From positions 1-5,863 of the forward strand of contig JALVDG010000016.1 in the NCBI GenBank assembly GCA_027009095.1: a stretch of DNA of 5,863 nt. The letters are read 5' to 3'. Shown one piece after another: positions 1 through 4,826 of this stretch. Position 1 is the first letter of the stretch; each line of letters starts with the position of its first letter. The position numbers were made by a program, and so were the translations under genes. A model generated the notes under the pieces. It made no database searches, was not told the origin of the DNA, and saw nothing but the letters and a program-made list of their open reading frames with translations. Source of the DNA: Thiotrichaceae bacterium. GTDB lineage: Bacteria > Pseudomonadota > Gammaproteobacteria > Thiotrichales > Thiotrichaceae.

Positions 1-670
1 CGGCTTTTTCAGCTTTTTCAGCTTTTTCAGCTTTTTCAGCTTCCACTTTAGGTTGCTGGAGTAATTTTACAAGCTTTTTTGCTTCTGAGTTTAAATAATT
101 TCGTTGCTGTAGTAACTCGTTGGCTTTCTCTATCTCTCTATTACCTAACGCAACCCTCATTTGTTTGTCTGCATCTAAGGCTTTTTTATTGTACTCTCTG
201 ATTTTTGCTTTTATTTCATTATGCGTTAAGGGTTTTTCTTCTTTAATTTTAGATGCTGTTTTTTCCTTCTTTTGGGGAGATTTTAATAATTCATTGAGTT
301 GCTTAACCTCAAAATTAAATTGATTTCTACGACGTAAGAAATCATTTGCAAGTGAAAGCTGTTTATCCACTAGAGCAAGGCGCATGTTTCTATCCGCCTC
401 TTGTGCCATTTTATTTAAACTAACTATTTTATCTTTTATTTCCTGTTGTGTTTTAGGCTTTATAGTGCTTTCTTCACTGGGTGTTTGCTGTAGTTTTTGC
501 TGTAACCGTGTTCTTTCTTCCGTGAGTTTTTTCTTTTCATTTAACCAAAAAATATTTTGTTTTCTGTCTTTATTCTTTAACGCTTCCCACGACTTTTCAG
601 TGGCGTTTAATATTTCTCGTGTATACTGATCAATCTGAAGTTGCAATGTATTACGAACAGTTTGATTCAT
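1..670 (-). CDS. Helical-repeat (coiled-coil-like) protein, 3' end cut by window edge
   Basis: The frame is open from ATG at 670 to the left edge, giving 223 codons and no stop, so the C-terminus lies outside. The start is supported by a strong AAAGGGG Shine-Dalgarno 7 nt upstream. There is no signal peptide or membrane segment, so the protein is probably cytoplasmic. It is rich in Lys, Glu, Gln, Asn and Leu. I see three similar units, at about residues 9-64, 74-132 and 149-207. Units 2 and 3 align over 59 residues without gaps, sharing EIK-KI, AD--MR-AL, AN--L, RN--N-E and a final LL--P; unit 1 is more diverged. Each looks like a helical hairpin, with units 1 and 2 and units 2 and 3 joined by Lys/Glu/Pro/Ser linkers. 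After unit 3 the chain becomes (AEK)n. I do not recognise the family. A structural, scaffold or filament role is possible but would be a guess. It is transcribed divergently from lpxH. Confidence 0.8.
   Translation of the reverse strand, partial: MNQTVRNTLQLQIDQYTREILNATEKSWEALKNKDRKQNIFWLNEKKKLTEERTRLQQKLQQTPSEESTIKPKTQQEIKDKIVSLNKMAQEADRNMRLALVDKQLSLANDFLRRRNQFNFEVKQLNELLKSPQKKEKTASKIKEEKPLTHNEIKAKIREYNKKALDADKQMRVALGNREIEKANELLQQRNYLNSEAKKLVKLLQQPKVEAEKAEKAEKAEKA
3..38. repeat. Four perfect 9-bp tandem repeats (GCTTTTTCA)
   Basis: The unit GCTTTTTCA occurs four times in a row without a mismatch, with a partial fifth unit at 39-42. Read on the minus strand it encodes Ala-Glu-Lys repeats in the helical-repeat protein. 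Because the unit is a multiple of three, changes in copy number would alter protein length without shifting the frame. The array lies at the window edge, so it may be longer than seen. Confidence 0.9.
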
Positions 671-677
671 TATAAAA

Positions 678-684
678 CCCCTTT
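678..684 (-). promoter_or_regulatory. Ribosome binding site of the helical-repeat gene
   Basis: The minus strand reads AAAGGGG, then 7 nt, then ATG at 670. This near-consensus site fixes the start of the left-hand gene. The low-complexity secreted gene at 4420 has a very similar site. Confidence 0.75.
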
Positions 685-703
685 AATCGTATGCACGATC
701 GTA

Positions 704-740
704 TTAATTAGCCGATTATCACTTAATTAATACCGATTAT
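704..740. promoter_or_regulatory. Two-copy direct repeat, possible operator
   Basis: The composite motif TTAATTA + CCGATTAT occurs at 704-719 (1-nt gap between halves) and 723-740 (3-nt gap). The CCGATTAT halves start 21 bp apart, about two helical turns, which would suit a dimeric regulator on one DNA face. The right copy overlaps the predicted -10 of the minus-strand promoter. The regulator is unknown; the pattern is seen, the role is inferred. Confidence 0.35.
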
Positions 741-764
741 ATTGATTTTTGGCAATATTATCCA
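736..764 (-). promoter_or_regulatory. Candidate sigma-70 promoter for the helical-repeat gene
   Basis: On the minus strand, a -35-like TGGATA (4 of 6 consensus) at 764-759 is followed by a 17-bp spacer and a perfect TATAAT at 741-736. This leaves a leader of roughly 60 nt before the ATG at 670. The region is AT-rich, so a chance TATAAT is possible. An overlapping alternative is TTGCCA, 17 bp, TATTAA. Confidence 0.4.
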
Positions 765-852
765 CTCACTAGTAAATCCAGTACTTGGTAGTCCCCATTT
801 GTTTTAGCACAAGTATGACTGCTAAAAGAACACCTTAATACAGAATTTGCCT

Positions 853-1554
853 ATGAAAACATGGTTTATCTCCGACCTACACCTTGATGATAGTCGCCCT
901 CATATTACTGAGCAATTTTTTGATTTTTTAGCAAAAATTAAAGATGAGGCTGAGGCACTCTATATTCTTGGAGATTTATTTGAAGCTTGGGTTGGTGATG
1001 ATATTCTTGATACACCGCTAGGAGCATCTGCGCTCAAAGTAGTACGCCACATTAAAGAACTCTCTCATAGCGGTACAAAAATTTATTTTGCACATGGTAA
1101 TCGTGATTTTTTAATTGGCGATCAATGTATAAAACGAATGGGGGCGACGCTACTTGATGAGTATCATCTAATTAATCTTTATGGCAAAAAAACCTTGCTC
1201 ATGCATGGTGATACCTTATGTACTGATGATATTGAGTACCAGCAGTTACGAGCGGTACTACGCAATCCACAATGGCAGCGTGAATTTTTATCTAAACCTT
1301 TAACAGAACGTATTGCTGAGGCACTCAAATTACGTCAAATTAGCCAAGAAAAAATGAAGGGTAAACAAGAACGTATTCTTGATGTAAACCAAGCTGAAGT
1401 CGAAAAAATAATGAAGAAATACGATGTGACACTATTGATTCATGGTCACACTCACCGACCTGCTACACATGAGTTTGACCTAGACCACTATTCTGTTAAA
1501 CGTATTGTTTTAGGAGATTGGTATGAACAAAGTAGTTATTTAGCCCTCCCCTGA
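853..1554 (+). CDS. lpxH: UDP-2,3-diacylglucosamine diphosphatase LpxH
   Basis: LpxH hydrolyses UDP-2,3-diacylglucosamine to lipid X (2,3-diacylglucosamine 1-phosphate) and UMP, a lipid A step at the inner face of the cytoplasmic membrane. The 233-residue protein closely resembles E. coli LpxH (about 240 residues). Calcineurin-type metal ligands are all visible: D8-x-H10, GD41LFE, GN83RD, H118-G-D and GH199TH201RP. The segments ALYILGDLFEAW, LLMHGDTLCTDD and LLIHGHTHRPA are family signatures; ILDVNQ at about 175-180 is also conserved. I chose ATG 853 (MKTWFISDLH) because E. coli LpxH starts at the equivalent place; TTG at 847 would add only two residues. No clear Shine-Dalgarno precedes it. 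It stands alone, divergent from the helical-repeat gene and convergent with the small secreted gene. The product implies a Gram-negative host making lipid A. Confidence 0.96.
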   Translation: MKTWFISDLHLDDSRPHITEQFFDFLAKIKDEAEALYILGDLFEAWVGDDILDTPLGASALKVVRHIKELSHSGTKIYFAHGNRDFLIGDQCIKRMGATLLDEYHLINLYGKKTLLMHGDTLCTDDIEYQQLRAVLRNPQWQREFLSKPLTERIAEALKLRQISQEKMKGKQERILDVNQAEVEKIMKKYDVTLLIHGHTHRPATHEFDLDHYSVKRIVLGDWYEQSSYLALP

Positions 1555-1572
1555 GAAGCTCAGAAAACAGGA

Positions 1573-1607
1573 GCTAAATGGTTAGATCAATTTTGCGCGG
1601 CTACTTA
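1573..1607. repeat. Remnant of the GTAACT-ended miniature element
   Basis: These 35 bp match 3262-3296, inside the element downstream of queA, at 31 of 35 positions without gaps. Neither terminal repeat can be found around it: the left side falls into the lpxH 3' end and the right side into the small secreted gene. The last three bases supply the TAA stop of that gene. It is probably a decayed copy. Confidence 0.55.
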
Positions 1608-1940
1608 TGATTTAACAAGGAACTCCCCATCAAATACAAAGGTTTCATTTGCTTCCGTCAAATCATCTAAGGTCATAACAACGACTACTTTTAAATTACC
1701 ATTGTCACCTTCAACAATAAAAGCATCTAAATCAGAACCTTGAGTAAACTGAATGGTACTGTCGATTAAGATATTGTGTTTATTATAAATATTTAAACGA
1801 TAAAAATAGCCGATTGATTTAATTTCGACAATATATTGTTCTTGGTCTTCATACCCACTAGCAATAGGGTGAACCATTGTAGCCAAACTCTGAGAGGGTA
1901 GCATTAACCATAAAATGAAAAAATATAAATATACTTTCAT
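1605..1940 (-). CDS. Small secreted protein of unknown function
   Basis: This 111-residue product has a clear Sec signal: Lys2, a hydrophobic core (VYLYFFILWLMLP) and a probable signal peptidase I site after SLA20. The mature part, about 91 residues, should be periplasmic or exported. It alternates polar and hydrophobic residues (YIVEIKS, FYRLNIYN, LKVVVVMTL), suggesting a small beta-rich domain. It has no cysteine and no metal motif, and I do not recognise a family. The ATG at 1940 is preceded by a modest GTGAG about 6 nt upstream. It converges with lpxH (50 nt between stops) and diverges from queA. Its TAA stop lies in a mobile-element remnant, so the C-terminus may have been set by an old insertion. 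Signal peptide and codon pattern argue for a real gene. Confidence 0.7.
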   Translation of the reverse strand: MKVYLYFFILWLMLPSQSLATMVHPIASGYEDQEQYIVEIKSIGYFYRLNIYNKHNILIDSTIQFTQGSDLDAFIVEGDNGNLKVVVVMTLDDLTEANETFVFDGEFLVKS

Positions 1941-2149
1941 CGAATGCTCACTTTTCTTAACCTTAGATTAATGAGCTTGTATACCAAACACCTGATTCTC
2001 AATCAATGATTTAAGCATTTAAATATATTAAGAATTATGTCGTTTCCATCCTTCCTTAAAGCTATTACGCCTTACCGTATCTTAAGGATACGTGCATGAA
2101 ATAATGATATTAGATGAAGATTTAATTCAGATTAGCTACTATCCACTCC
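1941..2149. other. Divergent intergenic region between the small secreted gene and queA
   Basis: This 209-bp region must hold the promoters of two divergent genes. The only structure I see is the inverted repeat at 2076-2092. I find no convincing -35/-10 pair for queA, and no RNA gene or riboswitch fold I recognise. Confidence 0.4.
2076..2092. promoter_or_regulatory. Short inverted repeat upstream of queA
   Basis: CGTATC and GATACG are perfect 6-bp inverted arms around a 5-bp TTAAG centre. It lies 57 bp upstream of the queA ATG and could be an operator for either divergent gene. It is short enough to arise by chance. Confidence 0.25.
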
Positions 2150-3208
2150 ATGAAATTATCTGACTTTAGTTACCATTTACCGCCCCATCTTATTGCTCAA
2201 GAAGCTTTACAGGAGCGTACAGCAAGTCGTTTACTGCTGGTTAAGAATCAAGAAAATGATACTGCATTGTGTTCTGATAAAGTATTTAATGAGTTGCTTG
2301 GTTTAATCCAAGCGAATGATTTACTTGTTTTTAATAATACACGAGTCATTCCTGCGCGCTTATACGGTCAAAAATCGACAGGTGGAAAAGTTGAGGTATT
2401 AGTCGAACGCCTACTCTCTGAAAAGGAGTTATTAGTACATATAAAGGCGAGTAAATCACCTAAAAAGGGGTCGCTCCTAAATCTGGAAGGTAGGATTAAA
2501 GTCGAGGTAACAGGTCGTCAAGGTGCTTTATTTAAGCTTAAAATACTCAATGAGACAGCGGCTTTAGAGTTACTAGAAAAATATGGTCATATTCCTCTCC
2601 CTCCCTACATTGAACGAGCAGATACTGAGGATGATCGTGAGCGTTATCAGACCATCTTTGCTAAAAAGCCTGGCGCTGTTGCCGCGCCCACCGCTGGCTT
2701 ACACTTTACTAATGACTTATTAGAGAAACTACAGAAAAAAGGCGTAGAAACCGCTCAGGTAACACTACATGTTGGTGCTGGAACCTTCCAACCTGTACGA
2801 GTTGATGATTTATCAAAACATATTATGCACTCAGAGTGGGTAGAGGTAGACGAGGATGTTTGTAATGCGGTTGCTGCTTGTAAGCAACGTGGAGGAAGAG
2901 TGATTGCGGTAGGTACAACGTCTGTACGTAGTCTTGAATCCGCCGCACAAGCAGGTGAGCTAAAGCCTTTTAGTGGCGATACTCGTTTATTTATCACTCC
3001 TGGCTATCAATTTAATGTAGTCGATTGCATGGTGACAAATTTTCACTTATCAGAATCTACCTTATTGATGCTAGTGTCGGCATTTTCTGGCTACGAAACA
3101 ATAAAGCAAGCTTATCAACATGCCATCGCCAAGGAATATCGTTTCTTTAGCTATGGCGATGCCATGTTTTTATCACGCAGAGATGGGGTTACGACACTAT
3201 CTACATAA
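2150..3208 (+). CDS. queA: S-adenosylmethionine:tRNA ribosyltransferase-isomerase QueA
   Basis: QueA moves the ribosyl part of S-adenosylmethionine to preQ1 at position 34 of tRNAs with GUN anticodons and isomerises it to epoxyqueuosine, in the cytosol. The 352-residue product matches E. coli QueA (356) end to end. Signatures include [15 protein letters not shown] (57-71), [14 protein letters not shown] (173-186), [12 protein letters not shown] (206-217), IMHSEW (225-230), [16 protein letters not shown] (253-268), [10 protein letters not shown] (296-305) and [11 protein letters not shown] (330-340). The usual HLPES/HLPKS reads HLSES here, with Ser301 replacing Pro; function is probably kept. 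ATG 2150 ([11 protein letters not shown]) aligns with the E. coli start, but no Shine-Dalgarno is visible. In many proteobacteria tgt follows queA; here two mobile elements follow instead. The stop lies 4 nt before the first element. Confidence 0.97.
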   Translation: MKLSDFSYHLPPHLIAQEALQERTASRLLLVKNQENDTALCSDKVFNELLGLIQANDLLVFNNTRVIPARLYGQKSTGGKVEVLVERLLSEKELLVHIKASKSPKKGSLLNLEGRIKVEVTGRQGALFKLKILNETAALELLEKYGHIPLPPYIERADTEDDRERYQTIFAKKPGAVAAPTAGLHFTNDLLEKLQKKGVETAQVTLHVGAGTFQPVRVDDLSKHIMHSEWVEVDEDVCNAVAACKQRGGRVIAVGTTSVRSLESAAQAGELKPFSGDTRLFITPGYQFNVVDCMVTNFHLSESTLLMLVSAFSGYETIKQAYQHAIAKEYRFFSYGDAMFLSRRDGVTTLST

Positions 3209-3212
3209 GTCT

Positions 3213-3317
3213 GTAACTGCTCAAATTGCGCTTTATTTTGTTCAAGTTCAAGGCAAAAGAGGCTAAATTGTTAGATTAATTTTGCACGGGTACTTAGAGT
3301 GCAAGCTGAGTAGTTAC
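3213..3317. mobile_element. Miniature inverted-repeat element A (105 bp)
   Basis: The ends form an imperfect inverted repeat: GTAACTGCTCAAATTGCGCT at the left, and GTAACTACTCAGCTTGCACT when the right end is read on the opposite strand. Extended, 18 of 23 positions match. Its first 48 bp also match the left part of the element at 4613-4734 with about six differences, so the two belong to one family. No coding capacity remains. I see no target-site duplication at its borders. It starts 4 nt after the queA stop, and its right end touches the 353-bp hairpin repeat. Confidence 0.7.
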
Positions 3318-3320
3318 TAG
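3314..3320. repeat. Target-site duplication, left copy (TTACTAG)
   Basis: TTACTAG lies directly left of the hairpin-rich element and recurs at 3674-3680 directly to its right. Its first four bases are also the last four of element A. Confidence 0.55.
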
Positions 3321-3363
3321 CTGATGTTACGCAGTCACTCTTTAGAATATCAGTGAAGGTTTT

Positions 3364-3415
3364 CGTAGCCCTTTTTAGTTTAAGTTCTTTTGCTCTATTC
3401 CGTAAAAGGGCTACG
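3364..3415. repeat. Perfect 12-bp hairpin
   Basis: CGTAGCCCTTTT (3364-3375) pairs perfectly with AAAAGGGCTACG (3404-3415) across a 28-nt loop. It directly abuts the next hairpin at 3416, so the two could stack end to end in RNA or single-stranded DNA. Confidence 0.75.
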
Positions 3416-3451
3416 ACTTACTTTCTTTTGCGTCGCCAAAAGAAAGTAAGT
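3416..3451. repeat. Perfect 15-bp hairpin with 6-nt loop
   Basis: ACTTACTTTCTTTTG (3416-3430) and CAAAAGAAAGTAAGT (3437-3451) are perfect complements around the loop CGTCGC. This is the strongest hairpin in the window. No T-run follows on either strand, so it does not look like an intrinsic terminator. Confidence 0.85.
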
Positions 3452-3500
3452 AAAGAAAAGGCGACCCAGCTAACCGCTTACTCCTGCGCTTCACCCGCTA

Positions 3501-3564
3501 GAATGGGCAGTGAAAAAACTCGCTCCGTAAACTCCGCTCAAACACTTTCACTGCTGATCCATTC
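3501..3564. repeat. Long imperfect hairpin
   Basis: GAATGGGCAGTGAAA at 3501-3515 pairs with TTTCACTGC and CCATTC at 3546-3564, interrupted only by a TGAT bulge, giving 15 base pairs around a 30-nt loop. It lies inside the 353-bp element. Confidence 0.65.
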
Positions 3565-3673
3565 TCTCGGGCAAATGCTCGGCGCGGTTAGAATGGAAGT
3601 TTTATCTCCGCCTCGCTAACGCATCGGGTGGAGGGAAAAATAGATAATATTTTTCTATATTGCGTAACATCAA

Positions 3674-3680
3674 TTACTAG
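3674..3680. repeat. Target-site duplication, right copy (TTACTAG)
   Basis: This is the second copy of TTACTAG, directly right of the hairpin-rich element. It includes the TAG stop codon (minus strand, 3677-3679) of the low-complexity secreted gene, so the insertion went in at the very end of that gene without changing its protein. Confidence 0.55.
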
Positions 3681-4420
3681 AATTTAGGCATAAAAGAAGA
3701 CCCACCAAATGGACTTCCTCCAAAGGGAGAAAAACCACCCCCCATTGGTGACATGCCCATTCCGCTCATAGGACTCATACCAGGCATTCCCATACCGCCC
3801 ATTCCAAGGGGACTCATTCCAGCGCCAAAAGGAGAGCCGAAGCTGCCCATTGGTGATACCGATGAAAAAGGGTTAGAAGAACCAAAACCACTAGAAAAAG
3901 GCATTATGCTTGAATTTTTTCGCCCCCCAAACAAATTAGAAAAGCTGCCACGCTGACCACCAAAAGCAGTGCTAAACGGAAAGCTTGATGTGCGAGATCT
4001 TATACCTGACCAAGGTGAAATTTGCTGACGTAAAAGAGGGTATGCCCTTAGCGCATAAGGAGATAATGCGCGCTGTCGATAAGCTAGTATTTGAGCAGGA
4101 TTACGAGCTATTCGATACTGCATAGCTTGAGCGGGTGTGATAGCAGGAGCATAAGGATTATAAGTTTGGGGCGGATAAGCACCATAGGCTTGAAATGGAT
4201 AACAATTATCATAACTTGAGTTATTTCTCATTGCATCGACCATTTCTTCCATCCAGTACATTGGTGTCCAAACGGGCCAATCCGTCCCACAGCCATTATT
4301 ACTGCCACCAAAAAAAGGATTATTATCACCAGGAAAAGCTAAAGCACTTCCACTCATCGTACAAAAAGCAATAGCAATCGGTAAATGCCACAATGATTTA
4401 GCTACCGTTATTTTATTCAT
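3677..4420 (-). CDS. Secreted Gly/Met/Pro/Phe-rich low-complexity protein, sulfur-globule-protein-like
   Basis: The 247-residue product has a Sec signal (hydrophobic core LPIAIAFCTMSGSALA, cleavage after Ala28). The mature protein begins FPGDNNPFFGG and continues with an aromatic/acidic patch, DWPVWTPMYWMEEMVDAM (47-64). Next come a Tyr/Pro/Ala segment (74-90), an Arg-containing linker with repeated AYR/ALR/AYP motifs (100-131), and a C-terminal tail (about 147-247) of short SPFGG, NPFSS and GMSPMGG units. Two mature cysteines, C44 and C73, remain. Composition, export and the tryptophan/acidic patch resemble structural sulfur-globule proteins of sulfur-oxidising gammaproteobacteria; I infer this from memory, so the role is uncertain. 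Another exported matrix or surface protein is possible. An AAGGGG Shine-Dalgarno 5 nt before ATG 4420 supports the start. The secreted PDZ gene lies upstream on the same strand. Confidence 0.8.
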   Translation of the reverse strand: MNKITVAKSLWHLPIAIAFCTMSGSALAFPGDNNPFFGGSNNGCGTDWPVWTPMYWMEEMVDAMRNNSSYDNCYPFQAYGAYPPQTYNPYAPAITPAQAMQYRIARNPAQILAYRQRALSPYALRAYPLLRQQISPWSGIRSRTSSFPFSTAFGGQRGSFSNLFGGRKNSSIMPFSSGFGSSNPFSSVSPMGSFGSPFGAGMSPLGMGGMGMPGMSPMSGMGMSPMGGGFSPFGGSPFGGSSFMPKF

Positions 4421-4425
4421 TTTAT

Positions 4426-4431
4426 CCCCTT
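4426..4431 (-). promoter_or_regulatory. Ribosome binding site of the low-complexity secreted gene
   Basis: The minus strand reads AAGGGG, then 5 nt, then ATG at 4420. Such a strong site fits high expression, as expected for a structural protein. Confidence 0.75.
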
Positions 4432-4501
4432 AAGAAAGTGTACAAAATAATTACAGAAAGTTATTCCCTACACGATTCTTAAATTTTCAGTTATATAGGA
4501 C

Positions 4502-4529
4502 TTTATATAAATACTTTCTGGAATCGTAA
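4502..4529 (-). promoter_or_regulatory. Candidate promoter of the low-complexity secreted gene
   Basis: On the minus strand, TTACGA (4529-4524) is followed by a 16-bp spacer and TATAAA (4507-4502), both fair sigma-70 hexamers. A leader of about 75 nt would follow. The TGGAATC/GATTCCA inverted repeat overlaps the -35. AT-richness makes this tentative. Confidence 0.3.
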
Positions 4530-4548
4530 GCTAAAGCCTCAGATTCCA
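4519..4548. promoter_or_regulatory. Inverted repeat TGGAATC-N16-GATTCCA
   Basis: Perfect 7-bp arms at 4519-4525 and 4542-4548 are separated by 16 bp. The left arm overlaps the candidate -35 of the low-complexity secreted gene. It could be a regulator site or a leader hairpin if transcription starts upstream. Confidence 0.3.
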
Positions 4549-4577
4549 AAAATTAATATCTAAACATCTATAGGTAA

Positions 4578-4585
4578 GAAATAAT
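4578..4585. repeat. Target-site duplication, left copy (GAAATAAT)
   Basis: This perfect 8-bp direct repeat of 4735-4742 directly abuts the outer left end of element B. Confidence 0.75.
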
Positions 4586-4734
4586 GTAACTACTCAGTAT
4601 AATCAATAATCAGTAACTGCTCAGATTGCACTCTATTTGGTTCCAGTTCAAGGCAAAAGGGCAGAGTTTATCCGTATAAATGAGCACTTTTAACGCATAA
4701 ATCAGGCAAAATAGAGCTCTAGCTGAATAGTTAC
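4586..4734. mobile_element. Miniature inverted-repeat element B (149 bp) with 8-bp target duplication
   Basis: The outer left end GTAACTACTCAG and the right end read in reverse, GTAACTATTCAG, match at 11 of 12 positions. Identical 8-bp GAAATAAT copies flank the element exactly. A second left end, GTAACTGCTCAG, starts 27 bp inside at 4613; from there to 4734 is an inner element with inverted ends matching 21 of 28 positions. The inner left part matches element A. Ends beginning GTAA with 8-bp duplications fit the IS66 family, so a transposase-less IS66-type derivative is my best guess. There is no reading frame of note. It sits in the gap between the PDZ gene and the low-complexity gene. Confidence 0.8.
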
Positions 4735-4742
4735 GAAATAAT
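4735..4742. repeat. Target-site duplication, right copy (GAAATAAT)
   Basis: This perfect copy of 4578-4585 abuts the right end of element B. Confidence 0.75.
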
Positions 4743-4826
4743 TACAATAACCATAGCATGATTTATTGATCATTTCATAAACAACGGTACTTAAACTCAT
4801 CCAAAGATAAGAATGTAAGGAAGAGA
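4743..4826. other. Gap downstream of the PDZ gene
   Basis: No gene, no convincing terminator hairpin with a T-run, and no repeat are visible here. Without a terminator, read-through from the PDZ gene towards the low-complexity gene is possible, though element B now intervenes. Confidence 0.3.

Larger units (their letters stand above)
3321..3673. mobile_element. Hairpin-rich repeat element with terminal inverted repeats (353 bp)
   Basis: TGATGTTACGCA at 3322-3333 and TGCGTAACATCA at 3661-3672 are perfect 12-bp inverted ends. With one unpaired base outside each, the element is bounded by TTACTAG on both sides, a likely target-site duplication. The interior is a chain of hairpins: 3335-3356, 3364-3415, 3416-3451, 3501-3564 and 3636-3654. 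The part around 3461-3635 looks richer in G+C than its neighbours. A plus-strand reading frame at 3353-3619 contains TTYFLLRRQKKVSKEKAT. I recall this from many small 'hypothetical proteins' in unrelated proteobacteria, which suggests a widespread repeat rather than a gene. No transposase is present, so it would be moved in trans. Confidence 0.7.

Noticed and set aside
1..42. CRISPR-like array
   Set aside because: The units are 9 bp with no spacers and encode Ala-Glu-Lys in frame; this is a protein-coding tandem repeat.
120..629. Two plus-strand frames (120-323 and 384-629) encoding Phe/Leu/Ser-rich peptides
   Set aside because: Both are antisense to the helical-repeat gene, whose minus-strand frame is continuous, internally repeated and has a good ribosome site. 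The apparent hydrophobicity comes from reading Lys/Glu codons in reverse.
686..699. ATCGT-ATGC-ACGAT inverted repeat
   Set aside because: The arms are 5 bp, which is too short to separate from chance in this AT-rich leader.
847..852. TTG start for lpxH two codons upstream
   Set aside because: ATG 853 aligns with the start of E. coli LpxH; the TTG adds Met-Pro and has no better ribosome site.
1551..1576. Possible lpxH terminator (CTGAG/CTCAG and AGCTC/GAGCT pairs)
   Set aside because: The stems are only 5 bp, compete with each other and lack a T-run.
2755..2997. Minus-strand frame inside queA
   Set aside because: It is a shadow of a highly conserved gene and resembles no protein.
3353..3619. 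Plus-strand reading frame of 88 codons
   Set aside because: It lies wholly inside the hairpin-rich repeat, its codons are dictated by inverted repeats, and it has no ribosome site or domain. It is treated as a spurious frame of the mobile element.
3753..3956. Plus-strand Pro/Ile-rich frame
   Set aside because: It is the antisense of the Gly/Met-rich tail of the secreted protein, whose signal peptide and ribosome site identify the true strand.
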